Below are positions 32,634 to 45,899 of a stretch of 64,000 nt of DNA, one piece after another. The notes beneath the pieces are model-generated. The model searched no databases, was not told the origin of the DNA, and saw only the letters and a list, made by a program, of their open reading frames with translations. Every line of letters starts with the position of its first letter. The stretch's first letter is position 1. A program made the position numbers and the translations under genes. Source of the stretch: Naematelia aurantialba. Lineage: Eukaryota > Basidiomycota > Tremellomycetes > Tremellales > Naemateliaceae. The stretch covers positions 1,240,001-1,304,000 of the forward strand of contig JAKFAO010000006.1 in assembly GCA_021527695.1 (NCBI GenBank). The letters are read 5' to 3'.

Positions 32634-35600
32634 ATGGGGGAACAAAGGACTCTCCCTTCTTCGTCGATGTCGTCTCGACCTCCTCGACCGCCATCGACAA
32701 GCTCGTTGCGACACTACCGATCGACGCAGGCCCAGTCGGGACAGGGACCGGGCCAAGCTCAATCCCACTCGAGGCGGCAGAGTCTAGACGCTGCCATGAC
32801 TACGGAACCGACGAGGTGGGTGCCCTCCTCCTAGCCCCCTCTCCTCTCCCATACTGCTCCTGGCGGGCATCACTCTCCCTCCTTCCGATGATCGATGGAA
32901 TCACGCAGGGGCCGCCAGCCTGCGACATGTGTTTTCCGGCACGGTGCTGATCCCATGTGCATTTTCTCTTTGACAGTGTACCCAGCTCGCCAATCACATA
33001 CTTTCCCCATCCAAACTCGTTTGCATACTCGACGTCGCCGGTCACTTCCAACATGCCCGCTTCGTCCCGCCCGCCGTCCATGCTGTCGCACGACGATGAC
33101 GAGGCCAGAGGGAGCAAGACGCCGACAGGTCCACCGAGTCCTAGAGCAGCCGCCGGACGAGGCAGTATGACTATGATGTCGTCGCGCAACCGGGGGGCAA
33201 GCGCATCGCGCACCCTCTCAACACCCTCTGGCTACGGCGCAACGCACCACACACATATGGCTGGTCTGGGACTCGGGCTCCCCGATCACCCCACCTCGAG
33301 GCGGGATGACGCACTCAGTTCTCCCCGGCGTATCTCGACGAGCCAGGCTATGCCGCCACTCCCAGTCCCTCTCTCTGCTCGCGAGCATCGCTCGACACAT
33401 TCGTCGTCTCTGCTGAACCCGCCGCCGACACATGAAAACTACTACTCCAACCCCCCGACCGCGTCAACACCGCGCTTCAAAGACCGGTCCCTCATGGCCG
33501 AGCACCGGCACTCGCATTCCGGCCAATACTCGGCCGGCGCTGGAACGGCCACTGGCACACCACATCGTCACGACGGTGTTAGGGAACATGGCAGGCGGCT
33601 GTCAACCGCGTCAGGCATACACACACCCTCAATGCCGCCGACCAGCCCACAGAACTCGGTCATCCGGCGGCTGCGGCACACGGCGAGTAAAGTCGGTCTA
33701 AGCGTGGGGCAGAGTGACGAGTACGATGCGCCAGGGTCCGGAGACGAGGAAGTGGACGACGACGAGGGAACAAGAGTCAACGGTACTAGAGTGTGGTACA
33801 GGTGAATTCTCGCGGGCCCTCTATGTGTATGTGCAAGGGCTGACGGGACAGCTCATACGTCACCATCGACTGGATACACGATGCGGTGAGTGCGAGCAAC
33901 AAGGTGTGGAGTGTTATGGGATGCGCTGAATGCTCGAATAGATCAAAGACTCGTCTCGTGTCAGACGACTGCGGTACCGCGCTGGTCGTTCGATACGAGG
34001 ATCCTTGGCGAATGCCTGGGATCGCTTCCAGGGCTGGCTTGTCGTGACACTGATCGGTTCGTCTTTGACCCACCCCTCACTGGCCTCCCTCTTTCTTCCT
34101 TGCCCTTGTTAGCTTCCAAGTCTGACTGCCCCTCTTTAGGCATTGCCACGGCCATCATTGCCTTTCTGATAATCCGCGCCGAGATGGCCCTGTTTGATCT
34201 CAAGGAAGGCTTCTGCTCGACCTCGTGGGGCACTGCTAAGCGTTTCTGCTGTTCCCCACACCACCGTGGTCCGGGAGGAGGCGAGGAAGAAGTCTGCGGC
34301 GACTGGGTGGAATGGGGCCAGGTTCTGGATCCGGGCGAGAAGGACGGTCCGAGGGGAGGCTGGGTGTTTGGTGTACCCGAGTTTGCAGCGTACAGTCTTG
34401 TCGCGGTGCGTCTTGAATGCCCCCTGCCTTCTCCATGAGGCGGGGCAGGAAGCTGGACTTGCGGTCTGCTGACATTCGACATGTATAGGTGGCGTTGGCG
34501 TGTCTCGCGTCGAGCCTGACCATCTACCTATCGTCTTCAGCGCATCATTGCACATCCAAAGACTCGACCTTTCTCGTCCCGTCCCCTAGTCAAGCCGACG
34601 CCGATGGGAACGGCAAGTCGTTCCCCCCGGGCAAAGGCAGGGACGAGCGGCAACCTTTACTGGATCCACCGACACCTACTCCCGCGGCACCGGACGCCGG
34701 GGAAAAAGTGGAAGCGCCGCGCAAAGTCATGTTCTATGCTGCAGGCAGTGGTATTCCGGAAATCAAGACGATATTATCGGGTGAGCCCCAGCTGGTTTCA
34801 ACTGTCATCCCGCCGTGGAGTCATGATATGGGTGTCATGGTGTCGAGTGTCGTCGTGCCATGGTGTCGTGAAGTCGAGTACCCATGGGTCGGGGTTGGCG
34901 ATGTGGAGTGTGCTGCTGACTAAGACAGGCTTCGTGATTCACGGATACTTGGGAGGATGGACTCTGCTCACCAAGAGCGTCGGTTTAGCTCTCTCCGTAG
35001 CGTCTGGACTCTCCCTTGGTCAGTTACGCTGTCCGCTGTCCACGTTCACGATAGGTCAGACTGATTCTTGCGTAGGCAAGGAAGGACCGCTGGTGCATAT
35101 CGCATGTTGCGTTGGTAATATCATCTCGAGGCTGTTCACCAAATTCGAATGTAACGAGGGTCAGTTGCTCCTGTTCAGCCGTTCCCCCTCCTCATTGCTC
35201 CCGTCTCGGCCGTCCTCTTCTGAGTTGTGCTTGTTCCTGTCGTGTGGCTGTCGTGTTGCTGCGGACTCGTTGACGCAACTAGCGAAACGGCGCGAGGTCT
35301 TATCGGCAGCCTGTGCGGCGGGCGTCTCAGTTGCCTTTGGCGCTCCGATCGGAGGTGTGCTCTTCTCGCTCGAAGAGGTCTCGTATTATTTCCCACCGAA
35401 AGTCATGTGGCGAAGGTCAGCTCCCCAGTCAAACTCGAAGAGTGGTCACTTATTTTGCAGTTTCTGGTGTGCCGCTGTCGCGGCTATCACACTCAAGGGC
35501 TTGAACCCCTTTGGTAACGGCAGCCTTGTCCTGGTACGTCCTCGACCACCTCGACCTCCTCCGTATATCATGCTGATTTGCTGGTTGGCAGTTCAATGTA

Positions 35601-37972
35601 TCGTTCACCAAGGAATACCACTACTGGGAATATGCAATCTTCATCACGCTCGGCGTGTTTGGTGTGAGCCTCCTCTCTCCTGTTGCGGCGAAGCTGACCC
35701 ATTCAGGGGGTGTACGGGGCTGTCTTTTCCCGCCTCAACATTCTCTGGTCGCGTCATGTCCGTCAAGGCACGTGGGTGAAGCGGCATCCCATCGTCGAGG
35801 TAATGCTCGTATGTCCATTCGACCTCATAAGCATTCGCCATAGCGGCTTCAGATGGTGCTGACGAAGCAAGGTGACGATCCTAACGACTATCGTGTCGTT
35901 CCTCAACCCCTATTGCCGTATGGGTGGCACCGAACTTGTCGCTAGCGTAGGTTTCTAAGTCTCTTTAACGAGGCTGAAGACAAGCTGATGGGGCAGCTCT
36001 TCGCCGAGTGCCGCTCGGACTCCACCAGCTCGCTCTGCGTCGACCACCCCAGAGAGGTATATGGGGTGATATCGATGCTCGGCGTGGCGTTGCTGGTGAA
36101 AGGCGCTTTGACAATCATAACCTTTGGTATCAAGCTTCCTGGTGAGTTTCCATCCTAGTTGACATTTCCTTGCTGGAGCCTCCTAACCAGTTCACGTACA
36201 CGGATGCGAGGCGTTGGTCGCGACGAGGTGGAGCTGATGTCGCGCAGCGGGGATCTTTGTTCCTTCCTTAGTTGTTGGAGCGTGTTTCGGCCGCGTCGTC
36301 GGGCTAGCGATGGAATGGGTCGAGTGGCGGTTCCCGCTCCTCCCGATCTTCGGGGTATGCAGAGACACAGACTGCATCGTGCCCGGTCTGTATGCTATGG
36401 TGAGCGGCTCCCCTGGCAACATGACATCTCCGCAGTGCCACAGCTCCACAGCTCTACCTACCTTGCACGCTCTGCCAGCTCCACAAGCTCTTCCAGCTCC
36501 GTTGTTCTACCAGCTTGAACACTTGTCGGTCATTATCGATCGTTGCTAAAGCCGTATAGGTAGGAGCAGCAGCAACACTAGCAGGCGTGACACGTACTAC
36601 AGTGTCCCTCGCGGTCATTGTCCTCGAGCTCACCGCAACGCTCAATTACGTCGTCCCTGTCATGCTTGGGGTGTTGGTGGCAAAGACAGTTGCGGATGGA
36701 CTGGAGAAAAAGGGTATCTATGACCTCGTCATTCAGTGGGTTTTTGGCTTGACTTGAATTCCAGCCCTCCTTTCCATAGTGGGATTGTTCACTGTTCGTT
36801 CTTTCTTGGGAGAAATTGTTGTCCCCATCCATTTCGTTACGGTTACCAGTCTGAACGGTATGACGGCTAACCCGCCCTGCCTTTATAGCCTCAACCAACT
36901 CCCCTACCTTGACTCGAAACACGAATACCTCTGGGGCGGCCGACGGGTCTCCGAAGTCGCTGACAGGCGGACACCCTACCTCCGTGCCGACAAGACCCAT
37001 ACCGTTCGTTCCCTGACGGGGAAGCTGCTCGAGTCGGCGCGCCATGGACTGGCGGATACAGGGTTTCCTGTATTGGTCAAGGATAGCGTGAACGACGAGG
37101 GACGGCCGGCGGCTGTGTTGAGGGTTGTTGGGTTTCTGGGCATGAACGAGCTGGAACATGCTTTGTGTGAGTTGCGATTGGGAACTGAGTGGTCACGGCA
37201 GTGTAACAGCTGGGTGGTGGTCGGTTTATGTGTAGCAGTGGGGCTGTTCACTGTATTTGCAACAGGGGGGCTGGTCGAGTGCGTCGGGGTATGGGGGAAG
37301 GGGGGGGGCAGCGGGGCAGCCGGGGGAAGACGTAGTGGAGCAGCTCAGAAGGGGGTTCAGCGGAAGCGGATATGCTCGGAAGAGCGCGGGGGCGAGTGCC
37401 TATCTGGAGACAAATGTGCTCGTGGTCGCTGGACGCCTGAGGTATCGAGTCGAGGCTCGCGGGACACCCGCGAGGACGGGATTCAGCCGGGAGGACGGGA
37501 CCCAGCTGCGATGCGGAGGAAGGCCGCTGATTCATGTAGCGGTACTCGCAGACGAGCCCGACGCGAACCTGAACATCATGCCGGACGACACGGCAACGCG
37601 GACACGCGCGAGCACACTGAGCATCTTTAGTTTCGCAGAGAGCGTTTCTGACAATCGGGCGAATCCGTACGATATCTCGCGGTACATTGACAGGGTAGGT
37701 CTAGATCCGCTCCGAATCCATATCGGACGAGTATATGCTCTCGGTGTTTAAGAAGTGTTTAGGGCGAAGCGGGGCTGACGATCGGTGTTTGCTAGGCCCC
37801 AATCACCGTGCAGATACATTCTCCCCTCGAGCTCGTCCAGCAGCTGTTCGTCAAGCTCGGCGCTCGGCAGTTACTGGTCACAGACAGCCGTGGGATTTTC
37901 CGGGGCATGGTGACGAAGAAGGCGTGGCTTAGCTTCTTGGGCGAGCTGGAGCAGGACAAGGCAGGACATTGA
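32634..37972 (+). CDS. CLC-family chloride channel / chloride-proton exchanger (Gef1-like)
   Basis: Intracellular or plasma-membrane anion transporter; in fungi related proteins (Gef1, Cryptococcus Clc-A) support copper loading of secreted oxidases. About 19 exons, roughly 1,200 residues. A long disordered N-terminus (32634-32816 and 32977-33799) precedes [18 protein letters not shown], the CLC core motifs [26 protein letters not shown] (gating Glu), [34 protein letters not shown] and the pore region NYVVPVML, then two CBS-domain segments ([14 protein letters not shown] onward; the last exon has [17 protein letters not shown] and [17 protein letters not shown]). The stop is at 37972. The linker inside the CBS pair, encoded at about 37270-37690, is Gly/Arg-rich and longer than usual. 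Start 32634 is the first ATG of an exon whose end joins in frame. Confidence 0.92.
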
Positions 37973-38275
37973 CTGGGTTGTGCTACGAGCTGTGGCTGTG
38001 GCTATGGTCGCGGCAGTGGGCAGTGGGCAGTGGCTATGGCTGCGCCTGTGGGCTGTTGGGTGTGGACTATGGCCGCGGCTGTGGGCAGTGAGGTGGACTA
38101 TAGGATCTAGGGCGGGAATGGACGCACAAGGCGCAGCAGGATGACAGGATGGACAATGTGAGATAGCTTGGACAACGAAAGATTTTGACGCGCATTCGCG
38201 TTCACGAGCGAGCGCTAGTCTGTTATATCTGTATCATCTGCATGACATGAATGACCTGCACGACATGGCTGCATG

Positions 38276-38395
38276 ACGTGTGCGACGCTTGCGATTGAGC
38301 GACTTGCGACTTGCGACTTGCGACTTGCGACTTGTACGACTCGCGACTTGCGACTTGTACGACTTGAGCAACTTGAGCGACTTGTGCAACTTGTC
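38276..38395. repeat. Imperfect GCGACTT / GACTTGC repeat block
   Basis: Units GCGACTT and ACTTGTACGACTTG recur about a dozen times. Confidence 0.85.
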
Positions 38396-38610
38396 AAACT
38401 CGCACAGCAGCAGGCAGGTGGCACATGCAGAGGCAGACTGCCTGTGCAACGAGAGCGAGGCGGACGAACCGCTTATAGTCGGGCACGATGGATACTGTCT
38501 GTACGACTCGTCGCCGGTATTGGCCGACTGATGCCGAATGATATCGACTGCTGTCGCTGGAATGACTAGGTGACTACTGTAGGTCGTGCCGTTCCGCCGA
38601 TCCTGTTCTG

Positions 38611-38760
38611 CCGTCGCTGTTGCTGCCGTCGCTGTTGCTGCCGTCGCTGTTGCTGCCGTCGCTGTTGCTGCCGTCGCTGTTGCTGCCGTCGCTGTTGCTG
38701 CCGTCGCTGTTGCTGCCGTCGCTGTTGCTGCCGTCACTGCCGTCACTGCCGCTGTTGCTG
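38611..38760. repeat. 15-bp tandem repeat, CCGTCGCTGTTGCTG, eight perfect copies plus degenerate ones
   Basis: Perfect copies fill 38611-38730; variants continue to 38760. It ends eight bases from the stop codon of the gene at 38768-41257. Confidence 0.95.
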
Positions 38761-38767
38761 ACTGCTG

Positions 38768-41257
38768 CTACCCGTGCCGCAGCCGGTCTGGGAGGGGCAG
38801 CACCTCGCCCGTTTCAGCCACCACCCCAATCGGGTCCATCTGCGGTATCACGGCCTGGTTGGCGGGGTTGTTGCGCATCAGATTACGCGTGACGAAGAGC
38901 GCGTGTTCGCGCAGATCTGTGCAGAGGAACAGTCCGTCAGTCAGCTTGTGTCTTTGCGCATGCTTTAGGAGATGGTGCCGTCCCTCCCGGGCTCTATTTT
39001 TGCGGCGGTACATTGATCCTCTCTCTAGGGATCCTCTCCTTGGCGATTGTGTGTTTCCGTGGGTGGTCTTTCCTGTGGCGCCTGTGCTTATCCTTATCCT
39101 TGGCGAGCGTCCTTCTCCAGGCACGATTCCTGGGGTGGACGGTTTAAATGGCGGAGGGGTAGACACAACGCAACGCAGCGAGATGGAAGGACGAAATGAT
39201 GCACTTACATGGATTCGCCTCGTCCACCTCTGTCATGGACAGGATCAGCTGAACGCCACCGCACTCCCGCACGGTATCGCCGACAGCCACGTCGTCGTAG
39301 CTCAGCACGCCGAGGAGGCGAACGAGGTTGCGCTTTAACCCGGCCAGTGGGGCCGTGTCTGTCCCGGGCGGGCCGGCGCCTGACGAGGTGGCTGGGGCCG
39401 ACGTACCTGGCTTCACGCGGGGTAGGAAGGTGGCGAGTTCACGAAGTGTCTCTGAGCCGGAATCAGCCTCGCTAACGAGCATACCGAGCATAACCAGCAC
39501 AACAAGATAAGCGTGACGATTATGACAGGCAACAAGGCAGCAAGTGCCACGGTACTATACTAGTACTCGGGGGACGTACCGATGAGTGGATGCACAACGC
39601 CGACCGTATCGTCCCCGTCTTTCATAGTCCTCACCAGCGCCTCCTCACCGCCATCCACGACGACACCCTGATCGGCCCTGGCCTGCACGGCGAGACCGAT
39701 ACTGCTGAGCCCCTCGCAGACCAGCACCAGCGCTTCAAAGACTTTTGGCAGCCGTGCGTCGTCTGGAACCTTCGCCATCGAGGTCGTGGCGTATCCCGAC
39801 AGCAGGTGGAACAGCGCAACCAGGAACGTATGTGGTGATGCAGCGGGGCTGGGAGTATTGGGATGCCCGGACGAGAGGTGGGCGTCGAGGACTTTGAGCA
39901 GCGTGGTCTGGGAGGGGGAAATCGGCTCATTGGGCATCGAGAGGGAGCTGAATAGGTGTGGATGGAGAGAAGTGGAGATGAACGCGGATATTATCTCGTG
40001 GCTACACTGTGTCAGAGGGTCGCGGTGAGTGCAGAGAAGCGTCGACGACTAGTCAGAAGCTCGTTGTGGACGGATAGAGGGGCCGAGGACTAACGATATT
40101 TCGAATCGCCCATCTTGAGCCTCAAAGTACGAGTCCATACGCGCCAGGATCCGTGAGACCCAACGAAGACCCGCTTCCGAGAGCAGGAGTTGCCTCGATC
40201 ACGTTAGATGAACAATATACACGACCCAAGAAACAGAGGACTCACAGTCGTTCGGGGCTGCCGCGAGTCGTGTTGGCGATCAAGTGCAAGGTCGCTGAAT
40301 TCGTCTTGGCGTCAAGCGAATCGAGTAATCGGCTAAAACGAGGATGAGCTGTCTACCCTGACGACAGGGCTACTTGGGAGCAGAAGACGGGTGGGGAGAG
40401 TAGGGGAAGAGGGAACACGCACATAATCACATCGTCCTCTCTTCTGCCACTCAGATACAACGCCAGCTGGCGGTCGGCTATCCGTGCGTCCTGTGGATCC
40501 GGTGAAGTAGGCGAGATCATATTTGACAACAACTGCGTGAGCACAGCATGGAGAGTGTAGACTGGGAATCGCTCGATCAGCATTCCTGCCCTTTCAGTCT
40601 GAGCGGAGCCCAAGCAGGAGAACAAGCGTACATCTTGGGTCCTCGATCCTGGTGAATGTCGTGAGGTCGAATAACAAAGTCCGTACGGCCGGCACATGCG
40701 CTCTAAGATGATTGTTATCAGGATTTTAATCTCATGCTGAGACGAGAACGAGAATGAAGAAGAAGACGTGGACAAACATGGCCATCTCTTGATGTTCTCG
40801 TATACCTGCTAGCAGGTTGCGCTCAAATTTAGCCAAAGCCACAGCGAGGCTGATTCGCGAATCCTCCGAGCTCGTCGATGGTAACGCGGCTGGAGCGAAC
40901 GAGAGCGCAAGCGACTTCCAGAACGCCTCGAGACGACTCCATATGCTTGCCAAGCTGTACTCCCCAAATGTCTCGACGAGATGCTCCCTTGCATTTTCGT
41001 CAGTTCGACGGGCGTCCCAGTATAACAGAAGACGGAGGGACTCACCTCTCGCCTAGGTGCTGCGCTAGCCATCGCGCGGCGGTCTCGGTCGCTGATGCTA
41101 CCGCCAAGCAAAGCTCGTCCGAGTAGACCGTCTGCGTTGCGTCTGTATTCAAAGCATTGCAGAGGTCATCTACTTGCATGGCCACGTCGTGCAGAGTGAC
41201 AAGCAACTGGGCAGCAAAAAAACAACAAATTTCCGGGTGACCCACCGTAGATGACAT
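38768..41257 (-). CDS. Ataxin-10 domain protein (Ctr86-like)
   Basis: Armadillo-like helical-repeat protein; budding-yeast Ctr86 and ataxin-10 are the relatives, with roles in growth and cytokinesis not fully defined. Start codon 41257 (MSST) is followed by an intron (donor GTGGGT) and LLVTLHDVAMQVDDLCNALN; a second in-frame ATG at 41287 is an alternative. Further exons give WSRLEAFWKSLALSFAP, VPAVRTLLFDLTTFTRIEDP, IERFPVYTLHAVLTQLLSNM, FLVALFHLLSGYATTSMAKV and the diagnostic C-terminal region LKRNLVRLLGVLSYDDVAVG, CGGVQLILSMTEVDEANPYL and REHALFVTRNLMRNNPANQA. The stop TAG at 38768 lies beside a 15-bp repeat tract. The start is about 125 bases from that of the divergent kinase gene, so they share a promoter region. 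Confidence 0.85.
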
Positions 41258-41382
41258 CGTTTTTGTGGAGGTCCCAATGTCCAGCACCTAATTTCCCAAC
41301 CTCTGTATACTTTTCTCAAGACACCTCCTCATCCTCTGTGTATAGTCCTAGTGCAGCTTCGAGAGTCAGCAGGCCCACCATC

Positions 41383-44300
41383 ATGTCGATGGCACCGCCC
41401 CTCTCTCCCACTGCGACGCGGTTCTACAGTACCGACAAACAGGCGACCTCGCCTGCTCCTATGACGTCCGGCGCCAAGGGTCCGACGGTGGTCTTGGGCG
41501 TATGTGCGATGGACGTCAAAGCGCGCAGTAAAGCCATGCGGGAGATCTTGACGAGGCTGGTGAGCATTGAAGGAGGCGGCGTGGACGTCAAGATCTTTGG
41601 CGATGTGGTCATACTCGAGGAAGGTATGCAAAGCTCTTCTCATGGTGTACGAACGTGGGCTGAGACAGTATACTCTGGCAGACATTACCCACTGGCCGCC
41701 AGTGGATGTGCTCATCTCCTTCTTCTCTACCGACTTTCCCCTACCCAAAGCTCTAGCGTATACGCAGCTTCCCAATCGCACCCCACCAATTTCGATCAAC
41801 TCGCTCGCCATGCAGTCGCTACTGTGGGATCGTAGGCTGGTTTTAGCGATTCTCGACCATGTCGGAGTACCGACGCCCAAACGGGCCGAAATTTCGCGCG
41901 ACGGTGGTCCTCGTGTGCCCCGTCAGCTGAGACGGCGGGTCATGCGAGATCTAGGTCTAGTCCTTCCAGGACATAAAGCGAGAGACGAAGATACGTGGGG
42001 CGAGGTTGTTGTTCCGGAAAGATGGAAGGGAAAGGCAAAAAAGGAGCCGGTGCCCAGAGGCCGCGAGGTCATTCTCAGGGAGGATGGGGATGCGATCATC
42101 GTAGATGGTCATGTGATGGAGAAGCCATTCGTCGAGAAGCCAGTCGACGGCGAGGACCACAATGTGTACATTTACTATCGGGGTGGCGGAGGAAGGCGCC
42201 TCTTCCGCAAGGTCAGTCCCAAGCAACCCCGCCATCGGATAGCGATGCATCCGTTGTGCGTGGAGCTGAGATTTATAGGTGGGCAACAAATCGAGCGAAT
42301 ACGACCCCAATTTGTACCATCCCAGGACAATAGGCTCGTACATCTACGAGGAATTTATCAACGTGGATAATGGTGAGTGCTGTTAGGCGTTGCAGCTAAC
42401 CAGGTAGCCGAGGATATCAAAGTGTACACGGTCGGTCCCAACTACTCGCACGCCGAGACACGCAAGTCTCCCGTAGTAGATGGACTCGTGCGTCGTAATG
42501 CCGACGGCAAGGAAACCCGATTTATCACCAAACTCTCCGAAGCAGAAGAACAGTACGCTCGCGATGTCGTCGAAGCGTTCGGGCAGCGTGTGTGTGGGTT
42601 CGATCTGCTCCGCTGCGAAGGTGGAGGGCCAAGCATGGTGATTGACGTGAATGGGTGGAGCTTTGTCAAAGGAAACCAGGCGTACTACGACAAGGCCGCG
42701 GATATTCTCTCATCCGTCTGTCAGGTAGCCCGAGAGCGAAAAATAAATGCCATGGCACCCGGAATAACCTCGATGCCTCAAGCGGAGGCTCAGGCCAGCT
42801 CTTCGACAATCAGTACACTCCGGGCGACAATCACCGTGCTCCGCCATGCAGATCGTACTCCAAAGATGAAGCTGAAGGTGAGGATATCCTCCTATGCCGT
42901 ACCCATACAAAGGCAGGCGACTCATGAGAGCAGTTCTCCTTCCCCGCACATGAAGCGTGGACCCGGCCTTTCCTTAGTCTCCTCCGTGGGCATCGCGAGG
43001 AGATCATCCTCCGCGATCCTAGACAACTACAGTACATCCTCGCCGCTGCGGAAGAGTCGGCCAAGTGCGAGGGCGTTACGCCTGAAACGCTACTGAAGCT
43101 CTCGCAACTCAAAGAGGTGCTTGGCAAGAAAATGTCTCTACCGGGGACGAAAGCGCAACTCAAGCCTAGTTTCGAGAAGAAGGGAGACAAGGAGGACAAG
43201 GCGTCTAAGAAGGAGAACAAGGAAACAAAGGGCTCGGATGATGAGGATGAGACCGATCGGACGGCAAAGGTCAAGGACTGGCTTCAGAGAGGCTCGGATG
43301 CGCTCGATGAGCATATCACAACCCTTGTCAATGGGCAGGCCCAAGCTCCGGATGGGGGCGTGGGGAGCACCGCTCAGATCGACGAGGCTCCCAAGACGCC
43401 GGTCATGCGTGCGTTGACCCAGGAACCGACATCGAGGGAGGATGATATTCCCAAAGGTCTGGAAAAGATGCAGTTGGTGGTCAAGTGGGGTGGCGAGAGC
43501 ACACATTCTGCAAGGTATCAATCGAGAGATTTGGGTGATTCGTTCAAAAAGGTGCGCGTGGTACCATAACAAAGCTGACGCCCAGGATATCATGATCATG
43601 AACAAAGATGTCTTGAACCACGTCAAGATCTACACGTCGTCTGAGCGGCGGGTCATCGTGAGGTTGTTTTCACTCTCTTATCATTTGTGCACGCGAGGAG
43701 ACATATAGCTAAGGGTATATCCACGGTGATATGAAGCCTGACAACTACTGCCTCTGATCAAGAACTCAGCTAACTCTGATCAGAACACTGCGCAAATCTT
43801 TGCCCATGCGTTACTCGGCGTCGAAAGCGGCGGCTCCCAGACTTCCACATCATCCATCGCTTCATCCCGCCAGCCCGAGCCGTGTCCGCTCATCTCGCAT
43901 CTGATCCAACGTCGCGACCTGCTCGACGACAATAACGCCGGTAAAGAGAAGATGAATGAAGCGAAGAAGAAGCTCAAAATCCTCTTGCGGCCTGGCGAGA
44001 GTGAAAAGCGGCCTGATCTTGCTTGGGAAAAGTCGTTCAAGAAGGAGCCGGTCGAAGTTGTCAAGGTAAGACCCAGACTGTGGCCGCGTGTCTTCACTGG
44101 CAGCCTTCGCTCGACTAGACAAGGCTGAGCAAGCGTCTCCTAGGATGTGATTGAACAGCTTACAGAGCTGAGAACGATCATGCGCCGCAACTACGAGAAT
44201 GGCAACGTGGAGAAAATCCCTCAACAAAGGTGGTGTTCAGGTGACACCCCGTGGCTGTTCAAGGAGCGCTGGGAGAAGATATTCGAAGATTGGGTAGGGG

Positions 44301-45899
44301 TCAAACAGGAGAAGTTTGATCCGAGCAGAGTGAGCCCTCCAGCTGCGTCGGTGCGTCGGTTCTCGCTGACGGTGCAGGTATCTGAACTATACGACAGTGT
44401 AAGTCAGCGTGGCGGTTCAGCGTAGAGCTGACACCGTTCCAGCTGAAATACGACGCTTTGCACAACCGTGCCTTTCTGTTCGCCGTCTTCGACCCAGAGG
44501 GCAAGGGGCAGGCCAGCAAGCCAGGAGCAGATAAACAAGATCGACGTTAGCTTTCTGTTCTCCCCGAGTGTCGTCTGATCGTGCAGGCCTTCATGATCTG
44601 TATGGACGTGCGAAAGCGCTCTTCGACCTGGTCGCGCCTCAAGAGTACGGGTTCGACGCGGAAGCGAAAGAAGAGATCGGGGTGTTGACGTCTCTTCCGC
44701 TCCTGCGCAAGGTCTGGGGGGATTTGGAAGAAGCGATCGCGAGGGGCCAATCGCTGGCCTGCTTTTACTTTACGCAAGTCTTTGCTTGTCCTTACCCGCC
44801 ATTATTAACTCAGCACCATTGCCCACTACCTTAGCCACCACCATTATCCATCACCATCACCCATCACCATACGCATCCCCATTACCATTACCATTACGCA
44901 TTACCTTAGCCATGCAGGCCTAGCTGACGCTTTGTGTTTTGCACGTGTAGGAAGGAATCGCATATTACCACATTTGTGCATTTGCTGCTGGCCTCTGGAC
45001 TGCCGTTTACGAATGTCCGTATACCCGAGCTGGACTACTGCTCGCATTGCACCATTGAGCTGTGGGAGAAGTCGTCTGGAAACGCAGCGACAAAGGGCCA
45101 GAAGGACTTTTCAGTCAGGCTGTCGATTAGCGAAGGGGCACATAGCCCGGCTGTTTTGGATAGCTCGGTAGATGCGGTACGTCTAGTCGTGGTCTGAGCC
45201 TTGCCCTCGTCCCTCTCCCCACACCTCGACCTACCTGGTCCCAACATCCGCCTTCTCCCTTGTCGCTCCCCCTCCCGCTCCAACTCCACCTCCCCTCTCC
45301 GCCGCCTCCGTCCCCTCCCCCTCCCCCTACCAAGCCCATCTCCCCTCCTGCTCCCCACTTCCGAGCCCAGTTCCTCTCGTTCCCAATAGCCCTTGCTGAT
45401 CAGATACAGCGGCACAGCCTGACAGTGCAGCCGCGGAAGAAGCTGACGAGTCATGTGGATTACGAGTTTGCCAAAAAGTGCTTTTGCAAGCATTTCAGCA
45501 AGGATATTTCCTTTTCCACGACTCCTCTCGAGGTGAGTGCTTTTCTGATAGTGCTGGTTCTAGTGCTGGTTGCTCGTGCTTGGTTGCACGTGCTTGGTTG
45601 CTCGTGCTTGGTTGCATGGGTTTTTGATTGTGCTCGGTTGTATTAGTGCTTGGTTCTAGTGCTAAGTTACATTGTCGTTGTACTTCTCGGGTGAAGCGTG
45701 GGAGATGTGTTGCTGGGAGAAACGGGACAAACTCGCTGACTGTTTACTCTAGGGCGACGAAGTCTACCTCAAGAAACCAATTCATGACGAGTCGGTGTTG
45801 CCGCTGTCGCTGTCCCGGGCCGGCGAGGAGACGCCGAGGATGTTTAGTTCGTCCAGCAGTGATCGGAGTCATCCCGGAGCAAGCGATGGGGGCTGGTAG
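41383..45899 (+). CDS. Diphosphoinositol pentakisphosphate kinase (PPIP5K; Vip1/Asp1 family)
   Basis: Bifunctional enzyme making and removing the 1-position diphosphate of IP6/IP7; cytosolic, controls phosphate signalling, polarity and vacuole form in fungi. The N-terminal ATP-grasp kinase shows [90 protein letters not shown] and [17 protein letters not shown] [13 protein letters not shown]. The histidine-phosphatase domain follows with [18 protein letters not shown] and continues through [68 protein letters not shown] and [18 protein letters not shown]. An acidic/basic insert of about 120 residues (around 43115-43470) interrupts the phosphatase domain. About 15 exons, roughly 1,050 residues; the C-terminus ends ASDGGW. 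Assignment is very secure. Confidence 0.94.
45545..45665 (+). repeat. TGCTTGGTTGCTCG-type repeats in the last kinase intron
   Basis: Units such as GTGCTTGGTTGCTC and GTGCTGGTTCTA recur about seven times within the intron that precedes the final exon starting near 45753. Confidence 0.75.

Larger units (their letters stand above)
37973..38767. other. Convergent intergenic region with two repeat blocks
   Basis: Lies between the stops of the CLC and ataxin-10-like genes. Nearly half of it is tandem repeat (38276-38395 and 38611-38760). GTGGCTATGG-like words also recur at about 37985-38090. Confidence 0.65.

Noticed and set aside
38611..38760. Regular 15-bp repeats as a CRISPR-like array
   Set aside because: Units are head to tail with no spacers, and the genome is eukaryotic.
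38586..39338. 250-codon + strand open frame starting in the 15-bp repeat
   Set aside because: The repeat has no stops in several frames, and the rest is antisense to the ataxin-10 C-terminal exons.
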